DNA from: Gemmatimonas sp.
GTDB taxonomy: Bacteria; Gemmatimonadota; Gemmatimonadetes; Gemmatimonadales; Gemmatimonadaceae
DNA: 64,000 bases
Reading direction: 5' to 3'
NCBI GenBank assembly: GCA_011390935.1
Contig: JAABRL010000001.1
Location: forward strand, 124,001-188,000
Position numbers and translations under genes: made by a program. Shown one piece after another: positions 29,203-37,833 of the stretch. The number at the start of each line of letters is the position of its first letter. Positions within the stretch are counted from its first letter, which is position 1. The notes beneath the pieces were generated by a model. The model made no database searches. It was not told the DNA's origin and saw only the letters and a list, made by a program, of their open reading frames with translations.

Positions 29203-30206
29203 CCGTATCCACGCGCACCCCGTCGGCGTTGGCGGCGGCGCTGCGCGACATTCAAGCGCCCGTCCAGCGGGAGCTCGAGCTGGTGCCGGGCGAGATCCGG
29301 CGCATCGTCACCGCCGACGTTCCGCTCGTGCAGGAGGTGGGAGACCATCTGCTGAGCATGAAAGGCAAGTTGCTGCGCCCCACGCTCGTGCTGCTGGCCG
29401 GCTCCGTCGAGGAGCGGCTCGATCCGGCGCGAGCGATCACCTGCGCCGCCGTGGTCGAGCTGCTGCATCTGGCCACGCTCATTCACGATGACGCCGTGGA
29501 CCATTCCGTGTTGCGACGCGGGATGCCCACGGTGAACTCGCTGTTCAGTCACCAGGTCTCGGTGATCATGGGCGACTTCCTGTACTCGCGCGTGATGCGG
29601 GAGCTGGTGGCGCTCGAGGACATCGAGGTGATGCGCGTGGTGTCCAACGCTTCCGATGCGATGACGCTTGGCGAAATGCGGCAGCTCGCCGCGTTCGATG
29701 CGCTCGCGTTCACCGAGGCTGACTACGAGCGGCTGATCCGTGCCAAGACGTCGGCGCTCTTTGTGGCAGCGTGTGCGGTCGGCGCGCTCAGCGGCGCCCC
29801 GTCGCACATGCAAGCGCTCGCGCGCTATGGCGAGCGGCTGGGCATGGCGTTTCAGGTGGCGGACGACCTGCTCGACTACACCGAAACGGCGGCCATGACG
29901 GGCAAGCCGAGCGGGCTGGATCTGCGGGAGCACAAAGTCACGTTGCCGCTGATCGCGGCGCTACGCACGATGTCCCCCGCGGCTCGCGTTCAGGTCGAGG
30001 CGTTGTTTGCCACGTCGGAACCAAGCGAAGCGTCGGTGAACGAGGTGATTGCGCTGGTGCGTGACGCGGGTGGGCTGGACTACGCTCGGCGTCGGGCGGA
30101 GCAGTTCGCGCAGGAAGCCGAGGAGGCGATCGCCGAGCTGCCCCACGGCGCTGCCCGGAACGCGTTGTACGACGCGATCGGGTACGCCGTTGATCGGCGC
30201 TGGTGA
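29199..30206 (+). CDS. ispB: Polyprenyl diphosphate synthase (trans-prenyltransferase)
   Basis: Condenses isopentenyl diphosphate with allylic diphosphates to make the long isoprenoid chain used for quinones. 335 residues. The first Asp-rich motif is Asp97-Asp98-x2-Asp101 (IHDDAVD), followed by LRRGMPTVN. The second is Asp222-Asp223-x2-Asp226 (VADDLLDYT). The family signature KGKLLRPTLVLLAG is also present. Length and an Ala-based residue before the first motif suggest an octa/heptaprenyl-type synthase rather than FPP synthase; chain length cannot be fixed from sequence. ATG overlaps the TPR gene stop. Confidence 0.88.
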   Translation: MTVSTRTPSALAAALRDIQAPVQRELELVPGEIRRIVTADVPLVQEVGDHLLSMKGKLLRPTLVLLAGSVEERLDPARAITCAAVVELLHLATLIHDDAVDHSVLRRGMPTVNSLFSHQVSVIMGDFLYSRVMRELVALEDIEVMRVVSNASDAMTLGEMRQLAAFDALAFTEADYERLIRAKTSALFVAACAVGALSGAPSHMQALARYGERLGMAFQVADDLLDYTETAAMTGKPSGLDLREHKVTLPLIAALRTMSPAARVQVEALFATSEPSEASVNEVIALVRDAGGLDYARRRAEQFAQEAEEAIAELPHGAARNALYDAIGYAVDRRW

Positions 30207-30484
30207 TGGCCAAAGGACCTTCAAAGCACCGGCCGGTGTTCCATCTGTTGGTACTTGGCTCCGGGTTCGTAGCCGGGGGGCTGATGGCGCAGGTGGCGCG
30301 GAAGTTTCTGCCGTCGGGCGCGGTGAAGGAGTTCCTCACCACGGGGGTCCAGCCATCGGTTGGCCCGCTGCCCATTGATTTGATTATATTGAAGTTTGCG
30401 GTCGGTCCGATCGCACTCGACGTGTCATTGCTGAGCTTGGTGGGCGTGCTGGTTGCCTACCTCATTGCACGCTCCCTGTTCTAG
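30206..30484 (+). CDS. Small DUF4321-type membrane protein
   Basis: 92 residues. Two membrane segments are visible: near the N-terminus (HLLVLGSGFVAGGLMAQVA) and at the C-terminus (DVSLLSLVGVLVAYLIARSLF). A middle part reads LPIDLIILKFAVGPIALD. The pattern matches DUF4321 proteins, whose function is unknown. ATG 30206 overlaps the last base of the prenyl synthase stop; a GTG at 30203 is an alternative. tatA follows 15 bases later. A locally AT-rich TTTGATTATATTGAAG lies inside it at 30376-30391. Confidence 0.65.
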   Translation: MAKGPSKHRPVFHLLVLGSGFVAGGLMAQVARKFLPSGAVKEFLTTGVQPSVGPLPIDLIILKFAVGPIALDVSLLSLVGVLVAYLIARSLF

Positions 30485-30499
30485 GAGTCAGGAGTCACC

Positions 30500-30763
30500 A
30501 TGGGCCTTCAAGGCATCGGATTTACCGAAATCCTCATCCTGTTGGTGGTGGTGCTGCTGCTCTTCGGGGCCAAGCGCATCCCCGAGATCGCCGGGTCGTT
30601 CGGCAAGGGCATCACCGAATTCAAGCGCAATCTGAACGATGCGCAGAAGGCGATCACCGAGACGCCGCCGCCTCGCGCGGATCGAGCGGTTGGTGCGGCT
30701 CCGCCGGCCGAGTCCGTGGCCCGCGAAGAAGAGCGTCCCGAACCGAAGCGACTGCTCAACTGA
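30500..30763 (+). CDS. tatA: Twin-arginine translocase subunit TatA
   Basis: Pore-forming subunit of the Tat exporter. 87 residues. One N-terminal helix (GFTEILILLVVVLLLFGAKRIPEIAGSFG) has the family's FG/LPE-type hinge, here FGAKRIPEI. An amphipathic helix and a charged, Pro/Arg/Glu-rich tail follow. A strong RBS is present (CTAGGAGTCAGGAG, 30481-30494). Its partner tatC is at 16 kb. A bidirectional terminator follows 57 bases after the stop. Confidence 0.94.
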   Translation: MGLQGIGFTEILILLVVVLLLFGAKRIPEIAGSFGKGITEFKRNLNDAQKAITETPPPRADRAVGAAPPAESVAREEERPEPKRLLN

Positions 30764-30819
30764 TTGCCATTGGCCGGCAGGTGCGACGATCGCGTCGAGC
30801 TGCCGGCGGTGCCAAAAGG

Positions 30820-30858
30820 AAACGCCCCCGACATCGCGTGATGTCGGGGGCGTTTTGT
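30820..30858. terminator. Strong bidirectional intrinsic terminator
   Basis: A perfect 16-bp stem (30820-30835 with 30840-30855) closes on a four-base GCGT loop. The stem ends in AAA on the left and TTTT on the right, so both strands read as stem plus U-tract. It lies between tatA (plus) and the convergent PpiD-like gene (minus) and should stop both. Confidence 0.93.
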
Positions 30859-30877
30859 TGGCGCTATCCGAGTGGAA

Positions 30878-32719
30878 TCAGAGCAGCATGTCGGCCTGTC
30901 GGCGCAGCGAGGCCTGAATCTTCTTGCGATCATCCTCGATCTTGGCCGCATCACGAAGCCCGGCCACGTACTGCTGGACGCGCTCGGACTTGAGGGACTG
31001 CACGATCTGGAGCTTGAAGACCGGCTTCATGAGCTCGAAATCGGCGCTGTCGGCCGGCGTGAACGCATCGAGGCGCAGTACGTAGACCCCGTCGCGCGTG
31101 ATCACCGGCGCGCTGACATCGCCAACGGTTTGCAAGCCAAAGGCGGCACCCACGGCCTCGGTGAACTGCCCGAGGCCCGGAACGAGCGCAGAGCGGGTGA
31201 AGGGGCCTGCATTCTCCACCGACTGCCCAGCGGCGGCAGCGGCGGCCGCGAAGTCACCAGCCCGTGCGGCGGTCGCGAACGACCGTGCCGTGGGCTCCAG
31301 CGCCTTGATCTGCGCCTCACGCTCGAGACGGCGCCGAATGTCGTCCTTGACATCGGCGAGCGGGGCGACACCGCCGTCGCGCAGCGAGTCAAGGCGGGCG
31401 ACGTAGTACGCTTCCGGCGCGTCCTGCAGATCACTCGACTCGCCCACCGAGACGCCGCTGAACGACCAGGCGCTGATGCCCGGCACGTAGCGTCCCGCGA
31501 AGCTGAGCGGCTCGTACTCGTTCACGACCAACGACGAGATGGGCAGTCCGAGCTCCGTGGCGGCATCGTCGAACGCAGCCGGCTCGCTGGATCCCGCAGC
31601 GACAGCCGCGAGCCGATCGGCGATGCGATCGGTAGCCGCGGCCGACGAATCGCTCTGCTGCACGCGCAGCAGGATGTGACGGAGGTCGAGCGTATCGGCG
31701 CGCTTGCGGTCGACCTTGATCAGGTGCCAGCCGAACGGCGAGAGCACCGGCTGCGACAGCTGGCCTTCACTCAACGCGTAGGCGGCCGTCTCGAACTCCG
31801 GGACGAATCGACCGCGCGTGCCACGTCCCAGTTCACCGCCCATGGCACCCGACCCGGAATCTTCGGAGGCGCGCATGGCGACCTCGGCGAAGTCGGCACC
31901 GGCTACGATCTCGGCGCGGAGCGCCTCGATGCGGGTGAGCGTGGCGGCGGAGTCGGCCGCCGTGATCGCACGCTCGACGGCGACGAGCGACACCACTGCG
32001 CGGCCCGGACGCTCGAACAGCGCCTTGTTCTTGTTGTAGAAGGCGGAGATGTCCGCGTCCGTGACCGACGACGTCGCGCTGGCCGCCGCCTCGGGGCGGA
32101 ACGCCACGAAGCTCACGGAGGCCGAGTCATTCCGGTCCTTGAACAGCTGCCAGAGGCGTGCGTCGGAGACCCAGACGTCGGACGCGATCTGGTCGTAGAG
32201 CTTCTGCTTGGGGATTTCCGAGCGATAGAACGACTCGAGGCCGAGCAGCAGCCCCTGCTGTCGCGCGATCGGGCTGGTGAGGAAGCGCTGGTACTTGGAG
32301 AGGTCGAACTGCCCCTCGGTCTGGAACTCCGGATTCTCTTCCACACCCGGGGGCGGGCTGACGCGGGCGGCGTCGCGAATCTCGTCATCCGTGACCGAGA
32401 TGCCCCGCCGCTCGTACTCCTGACGGAGGAGAATCTCATTGACCAGTTCATCGAAGGCGCGGTCTTCGAGTTCGCGGCGCTCATCGAGCGTGAGTCCGCG
32501 TCCGAGACGCTGCGACTCCTGCTGATCGAGGTTGGCGACCGCACTCTCCCACGTCAGGTACAGGATGTCCTCACCATTGACCGTGGCCACGACCGTATTG
32601 GTGGTCACGGGGGCACGTCCGAGCAGTCCCGAGCTGTCGACCAGCAGGAAACCACCGACGAACGCGATGATGAGCACGATCCAAACGTATTTCGCAGCGC
32701 TCCGCATGGATTGCAGCAC
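30878..32719 (-). CDS. ppiD: PpiD-like periplasmic peptidyl-prolyl isomerase/foldase
   Basis: 613 residues. One N-terminal membrane anchor (YVWIVLIIAFVGGFLLV) precedes a SurA/PpiD-type chaperone domain (VVATVNGEDILYLTWESAVANL...LVNEILLRQEYERRGISVTDDEI). Parvulin-type rotamase segments follow; the best is GQLSQPVLSPFGWHLIKVD with DLRHILLRV. Anchored in the inner membrane, it would help newly exported outer-membrane proteins fold. GTG 32719 has AAGGAG at nine bases; ATG 32707 is an alternative but too far from that site. It is read divergently from the second TPR gene and ends at the shared terminator. Confidence 0.85.
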   Translation of the reverse strand: MLQSMRSAAKYVWIVLIIAFVGGFLLVDSSGLLGRAPVTTNTVVATVNGEDILYLTWESAVANLDQQESQRLGRGLTLDERRELEDRAFDELVNEILLRQEYERRGISVTDDEIRDAARVSPPPGVEENPEFQTEGQFDLSKYQRFLTSPIARQQGLLLGLESFYRSEIPKQKLYDQIASDVWVSDARLWQLFKDRNDSASVSFVAFRPEAAASATSSVTDADISAFYNKNKALFERPGRAVVSLVAVERAITAADSAATLTRIEALRAEIVAGADFAEVAMRASEDSGSGAMGGELGRGTRGRFVPEFETAAYALSEGQLSQPVLSPFGWHLIKVDRKRADTLDLRHILLRVQQSDSSAAATDRIADRLAAVAAGSSEPAAFDDAATELGLPISSLVVNEYEPLSFAGRYVPGISAWSFSGVSVGESSDLQDAPEAYYVARLDSLRDGGVAPLADVKDDIRRRLEREAQIKALEPTARSFATAARAGDFAAAAAAAGQSVENAGPFTRSALVPGLGQFTEAVGAAFGLQTVGDVSAPVITRDGVYVLRLDAFTPADSADFELMKPVFKLQIVQSLKSERVQQYVAGLRDAAKIEDDRKKIQASLRRQADMLL

Positions 32720-32883
32720 GGGGCGGGACTCCTTCGAACGGGGAGGTTGGTAACGCGCCCGGCCGGACTCACGTACGCAACGCCATGTGCGCCGCGTATG
32801 GTCCGTCGGGGACAAGCTGGGAAAAGTAGGGGGCGCGAGAGTGTAAAGGCAAGTGACGCCAACACTTCACCAGTCGTTTGCAA

Positions 32884-32913
32884 TTGACTTCCTGAGACGG
32901 CGCGAGGTACGTT
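32884..32913 (+). promoter_or_regulatory. Candidate sigma-70 promoter for the second TPR gene
   Basis: TTGACT (32884-32889), an 18-base spacer, then TACGTT (32908-32913), about 32 bases before the ATG at 32945. It lies in the 225-base divergent gap between the PpiD-like gene and the TPR gene. Spotted by eye. Confidence 0.45.
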
Positions 32914-32944
32914 CCGCAATGAATCGCGCCGGGAACACCACCCC

Positions 32945-35692
32945 ATGGGGATTGACCGGATGAGCACCGCCGCCCGGATTGACGAACTGCTGAGCAAGTT
33001 CGATGAAAACCCGCGTCGTTATTTTGCGCCGCTTGCGAACGAATACCGCAAAGCGGGCGACCTGACGCAGGCCATCGCACTCTGTCGCGAGCACTTGCCC
33101 AAGCAGCCGGGCCATATGAGCGGGCACATCGTGTTCGGTCAGGCCCTGTACGAGTACGGAGACCTCGTCGAGGCCCAGACGGTGTTCGAAGCCGCGTTGG
33201 CGCTCGACCCGGAGAACCTGATCGCGCTGCGCCATCTCGGCGATATCGCGCGCGGCCGTGGCGACAGCGTCTCCGCGCGCCGGTGGTACGGGCGCGTGCT
33301 CGAGGCGGATCCACGCAACGATGATATTGCGGCGCTGCTGGCGTCACTGCCGTCGCGTGCGACGCCGATTGCCACGCCCGTCGTGCCGTCGCAGCCCTCG
33401 CCCGTGGTGGAGGAGCCGTCGTCGCAGGCACGGTCGTTCATCGATGAACCCGCGTGGCACACGCCGGCGATCCTGGGCGCGCCGGTGGAGCCCGTGCATC
33501 AGGAGATCGAGGCGCGCCCCGAACCCGATCTGCTCGATCTCGACAGCCCGGGCGAGCCCATGATCGAGGTGCCTGCGTTTTTGGGCGACGGAGCGATCGT
33601 GGCCGAGACGGTTGACACCGAGCCGTTGGACGAGGCGTTTGGTGCCGAGCCGGAGATGAGCGCCGTCTTCGATGCGCGCGACCCGGAGGCACAGGAGCGC
33701 GCGCCGGTTGAGGAGGTCGCGTTCGAAGAGCTGCAGATCGAGGAGGTTGACAACGTCGCGGTGCCGTTTGGCAACGCCTCCGTTTCGCCTGACGACGAGC
33801 TCTTGAGCGTCTCGCCGCACGATTCCCTGTCCGATGCGATCGGTGCGTTCGCCACGCACGATCCGCTCGATAGCGTCTCGGCGCCGGTTGGAGATGCCGA
33901 TCAGTTCGTGTCGCCCGTCGAACCGGTGGAGGCGGAGCGCTCGGCGACTGCGGAGCCCACGCCCGCGCCGTCCGAGCGCGTGGCCGAGTATGGTGATGGG
34001 CTCGAGGATCTCGAGTGGCCCGACGCAAGCCAGCTCGCCGTGCGCCCACCCTCACCGGCCCGGTCGGTGACGCCGATTGACGCCTGGCCCGCGATTGCCG
34101 CGCAGCCTGCGTTCGACGAGATCGAGTCGTTGGTGGATGTGCCCGCGGATATGGATGATGCGCCGCTGCAGATCGAGTCGCTGGTGGAGGCGCCTCTCGA
34201 GGAGTTCGAGGAGCCGACGACGGCGGTGGAGTCGCTGGTGGAGGCGCCTGTCGAGGAGTTCGAGGAGCCGACGACGGCGGTGGAGTCGCTGGTGGAGGCG
34301 CCTGTCGAGGAGTTCGAGGAGCCGACGATGGCGGTGGAGTCGCTGGTGGAGGCGCCTGTCGAGGAGTTCGAGGAGCCGACGACGGCGGTGGAGTCGCTGG
34401 TGGAGGCGCCTGTCGAGGAGTTCGAGGAGCCGACGATGGCGGTGGAGTCGTTGGTGGAGGCGCCTGTCGAGGAGTTCGAGGAGCCGACGACGGCGGTGGA
34501 GTCGTTGGTGGAGGCGCCTGTCGAGGAGTTCGAGGAGCCGACGACGGCGGTGGAGTCGTTGTTGGACGCATCGGTCGAACTCGACGAGCCGCCTGCCGTC
34601 GCGACAGCGTCGCTGCTCGAAGCGTTTGGCGAGGACACCGAGGTGTCCGTCGAGGCGGAGCTCACGGCTGACGCGCTGCTCGATGCGCCCGTCGCCCCTG
34701 AGTTCCTCGAGGAGCCGGCGGTGGAGGCGGTGGCGGAGGAGGTCACGCAGTCCGACGTGGTGCTCGTGCACGGTGAGCCGTCGGCGCCCATCGATGAAGA
34801 CCCGCCGTTCAGCGCCGGCGAGATGCCGTGGCTCATGGCGACCGAGGAGGAGCGGGAAGCGGAGGAGGCCGACGTGTACGAGGTCTCGTCGGAGCTTCCG
34901 GAAAGCCCCGCCTTCGTCACGGAGACGATGGCGGAGTTGTTCGTGGCGCAGGGCTTCGTCGCGCGTGCCATCGGTGTGTACGAGGAGCTCGTGGTCCGAC
35001 GTCCCGATGACATGGCGCTCGCCAGCCGACTGGCCGCGCTTCAGGCAAGCCTCGACGCGGAGCCGGTGGCATCGGCGTTGTCCGTGACGGCGCCCGACGA
35101 TGAGGCGCCCGCGGAGCAGCCGTTCTCGTCGACGCCGTCTGCGCCACTGGCCGCCTTCACACCGGCACGCAGCAGCACGCCCCGGGCGGTCCCGTTCATC
35201 GCGCCGGCCCCCCGACGCACGGCGCGCGAGTGGCTGTCGCTGCTGGCGGCCATGCAGGTGGCGCGCCGGACACCAGTGGCCGGCCACGTCGTGGTCTCCA
35301 TGCCGACTCCGGCGGACGGGCTGGCGAGCCTCTTTGGTTCGGCACCGCTTCCGATCGATGACGTCGCGGCGCGTTCGCTCGCGACGGCATACGGTGGCGC
35401 GGTGCCGCTCGATAGCAGCACACCGCTCTTCGCGAGCGGTGAGTTCACGCTGCCCACCGAGTCGCCGCGCGAGCCGGTGTCCGCGGCACCGACGGAGCCA
35501 GCGAGCGGCTCCGGGGTGTACTCGTTCGACCGCTTTTTCCCGGACCCGGCCACCACGGCCAATGGTCCTTCTGCTTCGTCGGATGCGCCGACGGCGACTT
35601 CGCCGAGCAGTGCAGCGCCCGACGATCCCACCAGCCCCGGCGCTGACCTGGCGCAGTTTTCGCACTGGCTCAAGGGGCTGTCCAACTCGTGA
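32945..35692 (+). CDS. TPR protein with acidic tandem-repeat region
   Basis: 915 residues. The N-terminus (about 1-140) holds TPR-like repeats (RRYFAPLANEYRKAGDLTQAIALCREHL, HIVFGQALYEYGDLVEAQTVFEAALALDPENLIALRHLGDIARGRGD). A long Glu/Val/Ala/Pro-rich disordered region follows, including seven near-identical 18-residue repeats. A single TPR-like segment returns at about 655-700 (SPAFVTETMAELFVAQGFVARAIGVYEELVVRRPDD). The C-terminus is Ser/Ala/Pro-rich with a final AQFSHWLKGLSNS. No signal or membrane segment is visible. Architecture resembles the 25.5-kb protein. ATG 32945 or ATG 32960 could be the start. Function unknown; likely a scaffold. Confidence 0.78.
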   Translation: MGIDRMSTAARIDELLSKFDENPRRYFAPLANEYRKAGDLTQAIALCREHLPKQPGHMSGHIVFGQALYEYGDLVEAQTVFEAALALDPENLIALRHLGDIARGRGDSVSARRWYGRVLEADPRNDDIAALLASLPSRATPIATPVVPSQPSPVVEEPSSQARSFIDEPAWHTPAILGAPVEPVHQEIEARPEPDLLDLDSPGEPMIEVPAFLGDGAIVAETVDTEPLDEAFGAEPEMSAVFDARDPEAQERAPVEEVAFEELQIEEVDNVAVPFGNASVSPDDELLSVSPHDSLSDAIGAFATHDPLDSVSAPVGDADQFVSPVEPVEAERSATAEPTPAPSERVAEYGDGLEDLEWPDASQLAVRPPSPARSVTPIDAWPAIAAQPAFDEIESLVDVPADMDDAPLQIESLVEAPLEEFEEPTTAVESLVEAPVEEFEEPTTAVESLVEAPVEEFEEPTMAVESLVEAPVEEFEEPTTAVESLVEAPVEEFEEPTMAVESLVEAPVEEFEEPTTAVESLVEAPVEEFEEPTTAVESLLDASVELDEPPAVATASLLEAFGEDTEVSVEAELTADALLDAPVAPEFLEEPAVEAVAEEVTQSDVVLVHGEPSAPIDEDPPFSAGEMPWLMATEEEREAEEADVYEVSSELPESPAFVTETMAELFVAQGFVARAIGVYEELVVRRPDDMALASRLAALQASLDAEPVASALSVTAPDDEAPAEQPFSSTPSAPLAAFTPARSSTPRAVPFIAPAPRRTAREWLSLLAAMQVARRTPVAGHVVVSMPTPADGLASLFGSAPLPIDDVAARSLATAYGGAVPLDSSTPLFASGEFTLPTESPREPVSAAPTEPASGSGVYSFDRFFPDPATTANGPSASSDAPTATSPSSAAPDDPTSPGADLAQFSHWLKGLSNS
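34178..34555 (+). repeat. Seven tandem 54-bp repeats
   Basis: Seven consecutive 54-base units, each beginning TCGCTGGTGGAGGCGCCT or TCGTTGGTGGAGGCGCCT. They encode Ser-Leu-Val-Glu-Ala-Pro-Val-Glu-Glu-Phe-Glu-Glu-Pro-Thr-(Thr/Met)-Ala-Val-Glu. Differences are single bases: Leu for Val in unit one, Met for Thr in units three and five, TCG CTG versus TCG TTG. All are in frame with the TPR protein, so length change preserves reading. Confidence 0.97.
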
Positions 35693-35699
35693 GCCTCTG

Positions 35700-36149
35700 G
35701 TGCGCATCGGCATCCTGAACGGTCCCAATCTGAACTTGCTCGGCACGCGTGAGCCCGATCTCTATGGTCGGACCACGCTGGCTGAGATCGAGCACCGGCT
35801 CGAGGAGCTCGGCCGCGAGCTGGGGGTCGAGGTGCGTTGCGCCCAGCACAACGGGGAAGGGGAGCTGATCGATGTGCTCCATCGCTGGCGAGGGGCGGTC
35901 GATGGGGTCGTGGTGAATGCCGGCGCCTACACGCACACCAGTTTGGCGCTGCGCGACGCGCTGTCCGCGATTGCGACGCCGTTTGTTGAGGTTCACCTCA
36001 CGAACGTGTATGCGCGCGAGCCCGAGCGTCGGCACTCGATGCTCGCCTCGGCAGCCCTCGGCTCGATCTGTGGCCTTGGTGCCGACGGCTATGAATACGC
36101 CGTACGTGGACTCGTGACGCGTCTGCGCCAGTCAGCACCGTCGGTGTGA
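35700..36149 (+). CDS. aroQ: 3-Dehydroquinate dehydratase, type II
   Basis: Third step of the shikimate pathway: dehydroquinate to dehydroshikimate. 149 residues, normal for the small dodecameric type II enzyme. The N-terminal signature GILNGPNLNLLGTREPDLYG carries the catalytic tyrosine and arginine region. Later NAGAYTHTSLALRDAL and VEVHLTNVYAREPERRHS supply the substrate-binding Asn and catalytic His. GTG 35700 lies seven bases after the TPR stop. The stop overlaps the next GTG as GTGA. Confidence 0.95.
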   Translation: MRIGILNGPNLNLLGTREPDLYGRTTLAEIEHRLEELGRELGVEVRCAQHNGEGELIDVLHRWRGAVDGVVVNAGAYTHTSLALRDALSAIATPFVEVHLTNVYAREPERRHSMLASAALGSICGLGADGYEYAVRGLVTRLRQSAPSV

Positions 36150-37258
36150 GCGCGGACGATCGTGTGACAGCGCCGGATCCGCGCGCTGCCCGACTGTCGG
36201 CGCTGCGCGACGTGCTGGCCACGCAGGATCTCGATGCGCTATTGGTCTCGAGTCTGGCCAGCGTCCGGTGGCTCACGGGGTTCTCGGGGAGCAGCGGACT
36301 GGTGGTGGCCACCGCGCGCGAGCTGGTGTTGCTCACCGATTTTCGGTACGCGACGCAGGTGGAGGAGGAGGTGGGGACGGCGGCTCGTGTGGTCATCGTC
36401 CCGCAGAGTCTCTGGAGCGGCCTCTGGGACGCGCTGGGGGGCATGCTGACCGTGCAGCGCATCGGGTTCGAGTCGATGCACCTCATGCACCGCGATTTCC
36501 AGCGCTTGCTCGAGCAGGGCGGACGCTGGCAGTGGCGCCCCACGACCGAGCTCGTGGAGACGCTGCGTGAGCGGAAGGACGCCATGGAGGTCGCCGCGAT
36601 CCGTCGCGCCATCGGGATGGCGGAGCGGGCACTGGATGCGGTCCTGGCGGCCTTGGCGCCTGGCCTGACCGAGACGCAAGTGGCGGGCGCGCTGGAGCAG
36701 GCGCTGCGCAATGAGGGCAGCGACGGATTTCCGTTCCCGTCGATCGTGGCCAGTGGCGAGCGCTCGGCGCTGCCGCACGCGCGCGCGGGGAGTCGCCGGC
36801 TCCAGCTGGGCGACTTCGTGCTGCTCGATTTTGGCGCGATCGCGGACGGGTACTGCTCCGACATCACCCGGACGGTGGTGCTGGGGCGAGCGAGCGAGGA
36901 GCAGCGGGCGGTGTACGAGATTGTGCGTGAGGCGAACGCCCGGGCTTCGGCGGCCGTTCGCCCTGGAATGCGGGGGATGGATGCCGATGCGGTCGCGCGC
37001 GAGTACATTCACGACCGCGGCTTTGGTGAGGCGTTCGGTCACAGCCTCGGGCACGGGATCGGGCTCGAGGTGCACGAGGGACCCCGACTCGCCAAGACCG
37101 CGGACGGTGTGCTGCCACCAGGCGCCGTCGTGACCATTGAACCCGGGATCTACCGGGCAGGGTGGGGTGGCATCCGCATCGAGGACGACGTGCTCCTGAC
37201 GGAGGACGGTCCGGTGGTGCTGACCGGGTACCGCCGCGACCTGCTGGAGATCGCGTAA
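36146..37258 (+). CDS. pepP: M24-family Xaa-Pro aminopeptidase
   Basis: Dimetal peptidase that removes N-terminal residues before proline. 370 residues. A creatinase-like N-terminal domain (LDALLVSSLASVRWLTGFSGSSG) leads to the catalytic domain. Metal ligands are visible in DFGAIADGYCSDITRT (two Asp), FGHSLGHGIGLEVHEGP (His), TIEPGIY (Glu) and GIRIEDDVLLTEDGP (Glu). Could equally be called PepQ-like; substrate range is not decidable. Overlaps aroQ by GTGA; the aroQ-pepP-accB-accC order is common in bacteria. Confidence 0.9.
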   Translation: MSADDRVTAPDPRAARLSALRDVLATQDLDALLVSSLASVRWLTGFSGSSGLVVATARELVLLTDFRYATQVEEEVGTAARVVIVPQSLWSGLWDALGGMLTVQRIGFESMHLMHRDFQRLLEQGGRWQWRPTTELVETLRERKDAMEVAAIRRAIGMAERALDAVLAALAPGLTETQVAGALEQALRNEGSDGFPFPSIVASGERSALPHARAGSRRLQLGDFVLLDFGAIADGYCSDITRTVVLGRASEEQRAVYEIVREANARASAAVRPGMRGMDADAVAREYIHDRGFGEAFGHSLGHGIGLEVHEGPRLAKTADGVLPPGAVVTIEPGIYRAGWGGIRIEDDVLLTEDGPVVLTGYRRDLLEIA

Positions 37259-37328
37259 CCGCTGGGGTGATGTCGGCACGAAGGTGCCCGCGTCGTTCCG
37301 CCCGACCGCGTCGTCGAGACCGCCAGAC

Positions 37329-37823
37329 ATGATTGATCTTCGCTACGTGAAGAAACTCATCGAGATGCTTGATGCGTCCACCGTGGACTCCATCGAGATT
37401 TCGTCCGACAAGGGGATGAAGCTCCGCATCTCGAAGAGTGCGCCGCAGCGAGCGGCCGCCGTTCAGATGGCTGCGCCCCTGCCCGCACCGGCCGCCGTGT
37501 TGCCTCCGGTGGCGGCAGCGCGTCCAGCCGAAGACGGGGGGCGCGCCGAAGCCGTGAAGGCGGAAGCACCCAAGTCCTCCCTGCTCGAGATCAAGTCGCC
37601 GATGGTGGGGACGTACTACCAGTCACCCGAACCGAGTGCCAAGGCCTATGTGGCCGTTGGCGACCGGATCGCGAAGGGGCAGATCGTCTGCATCATCGAA
37701 GCAATGAAGATCATGAACGAGCTCGAGTCCGAAGTCGACGGCGTGGTGCGCGAAATCAACGTGACGGATGCGCATCCGGTCGAATACGGGCAGGTGCTCT
37801 TCCGCGTGGACCCGAACGGCTGA
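37329..37823 (+). CDS. accB: Biotin carboxyl carrier protein of acetyl-CoA carboxylase
   Basis: Carries biotin between the carboxylase (AccC) and the transferase in the first step of fatty-acid synthesis. 164 residues. The N-terminal MIDLRYVKKLIEMLDASTVDSIEI is typical. An Ala/Pro linker precedes the biotinyl domain, with the biotinylated lysine at 127 in EAMKIMNE. ATG 37329 is chosen because it starts the conserved N-terminus. pilT begins ten bases later and separates it from accC. Confidence 0.95.
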   Translation: MIDLRYVKKLIEMLDASTVDSIEISSDKGMKLRISKSAPQRAAAVQMAAPLPAPAAVLPPVAAARPAEDGGRAEAVKAEAPKSSLLEIKSPMVGTYYQSPEPSAKAYVAVGDRIAKGQIVCIIEAMKIMNELESEVDGVVREINVTDAHPVEYGQVLFRVDPNG

Positions 37824-37833
37824 GAACTTTCCC

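Noticed and set aside
30872..32887. Plus-strand open frame of about 670 codons opposite the PpiD-like gene
   Set aside because: Starts beyond the tatA terminator, has Arg/His/Glu-rich low-complexity translation and no recognisable domain; the minus strand is clearly coding.
34178..34555. Possible CRISPR or intergenic repeat array
   Set aside because: Units are 54 bases with no unique spacers, are contiguous and stay in frame with a protein-coding gene.
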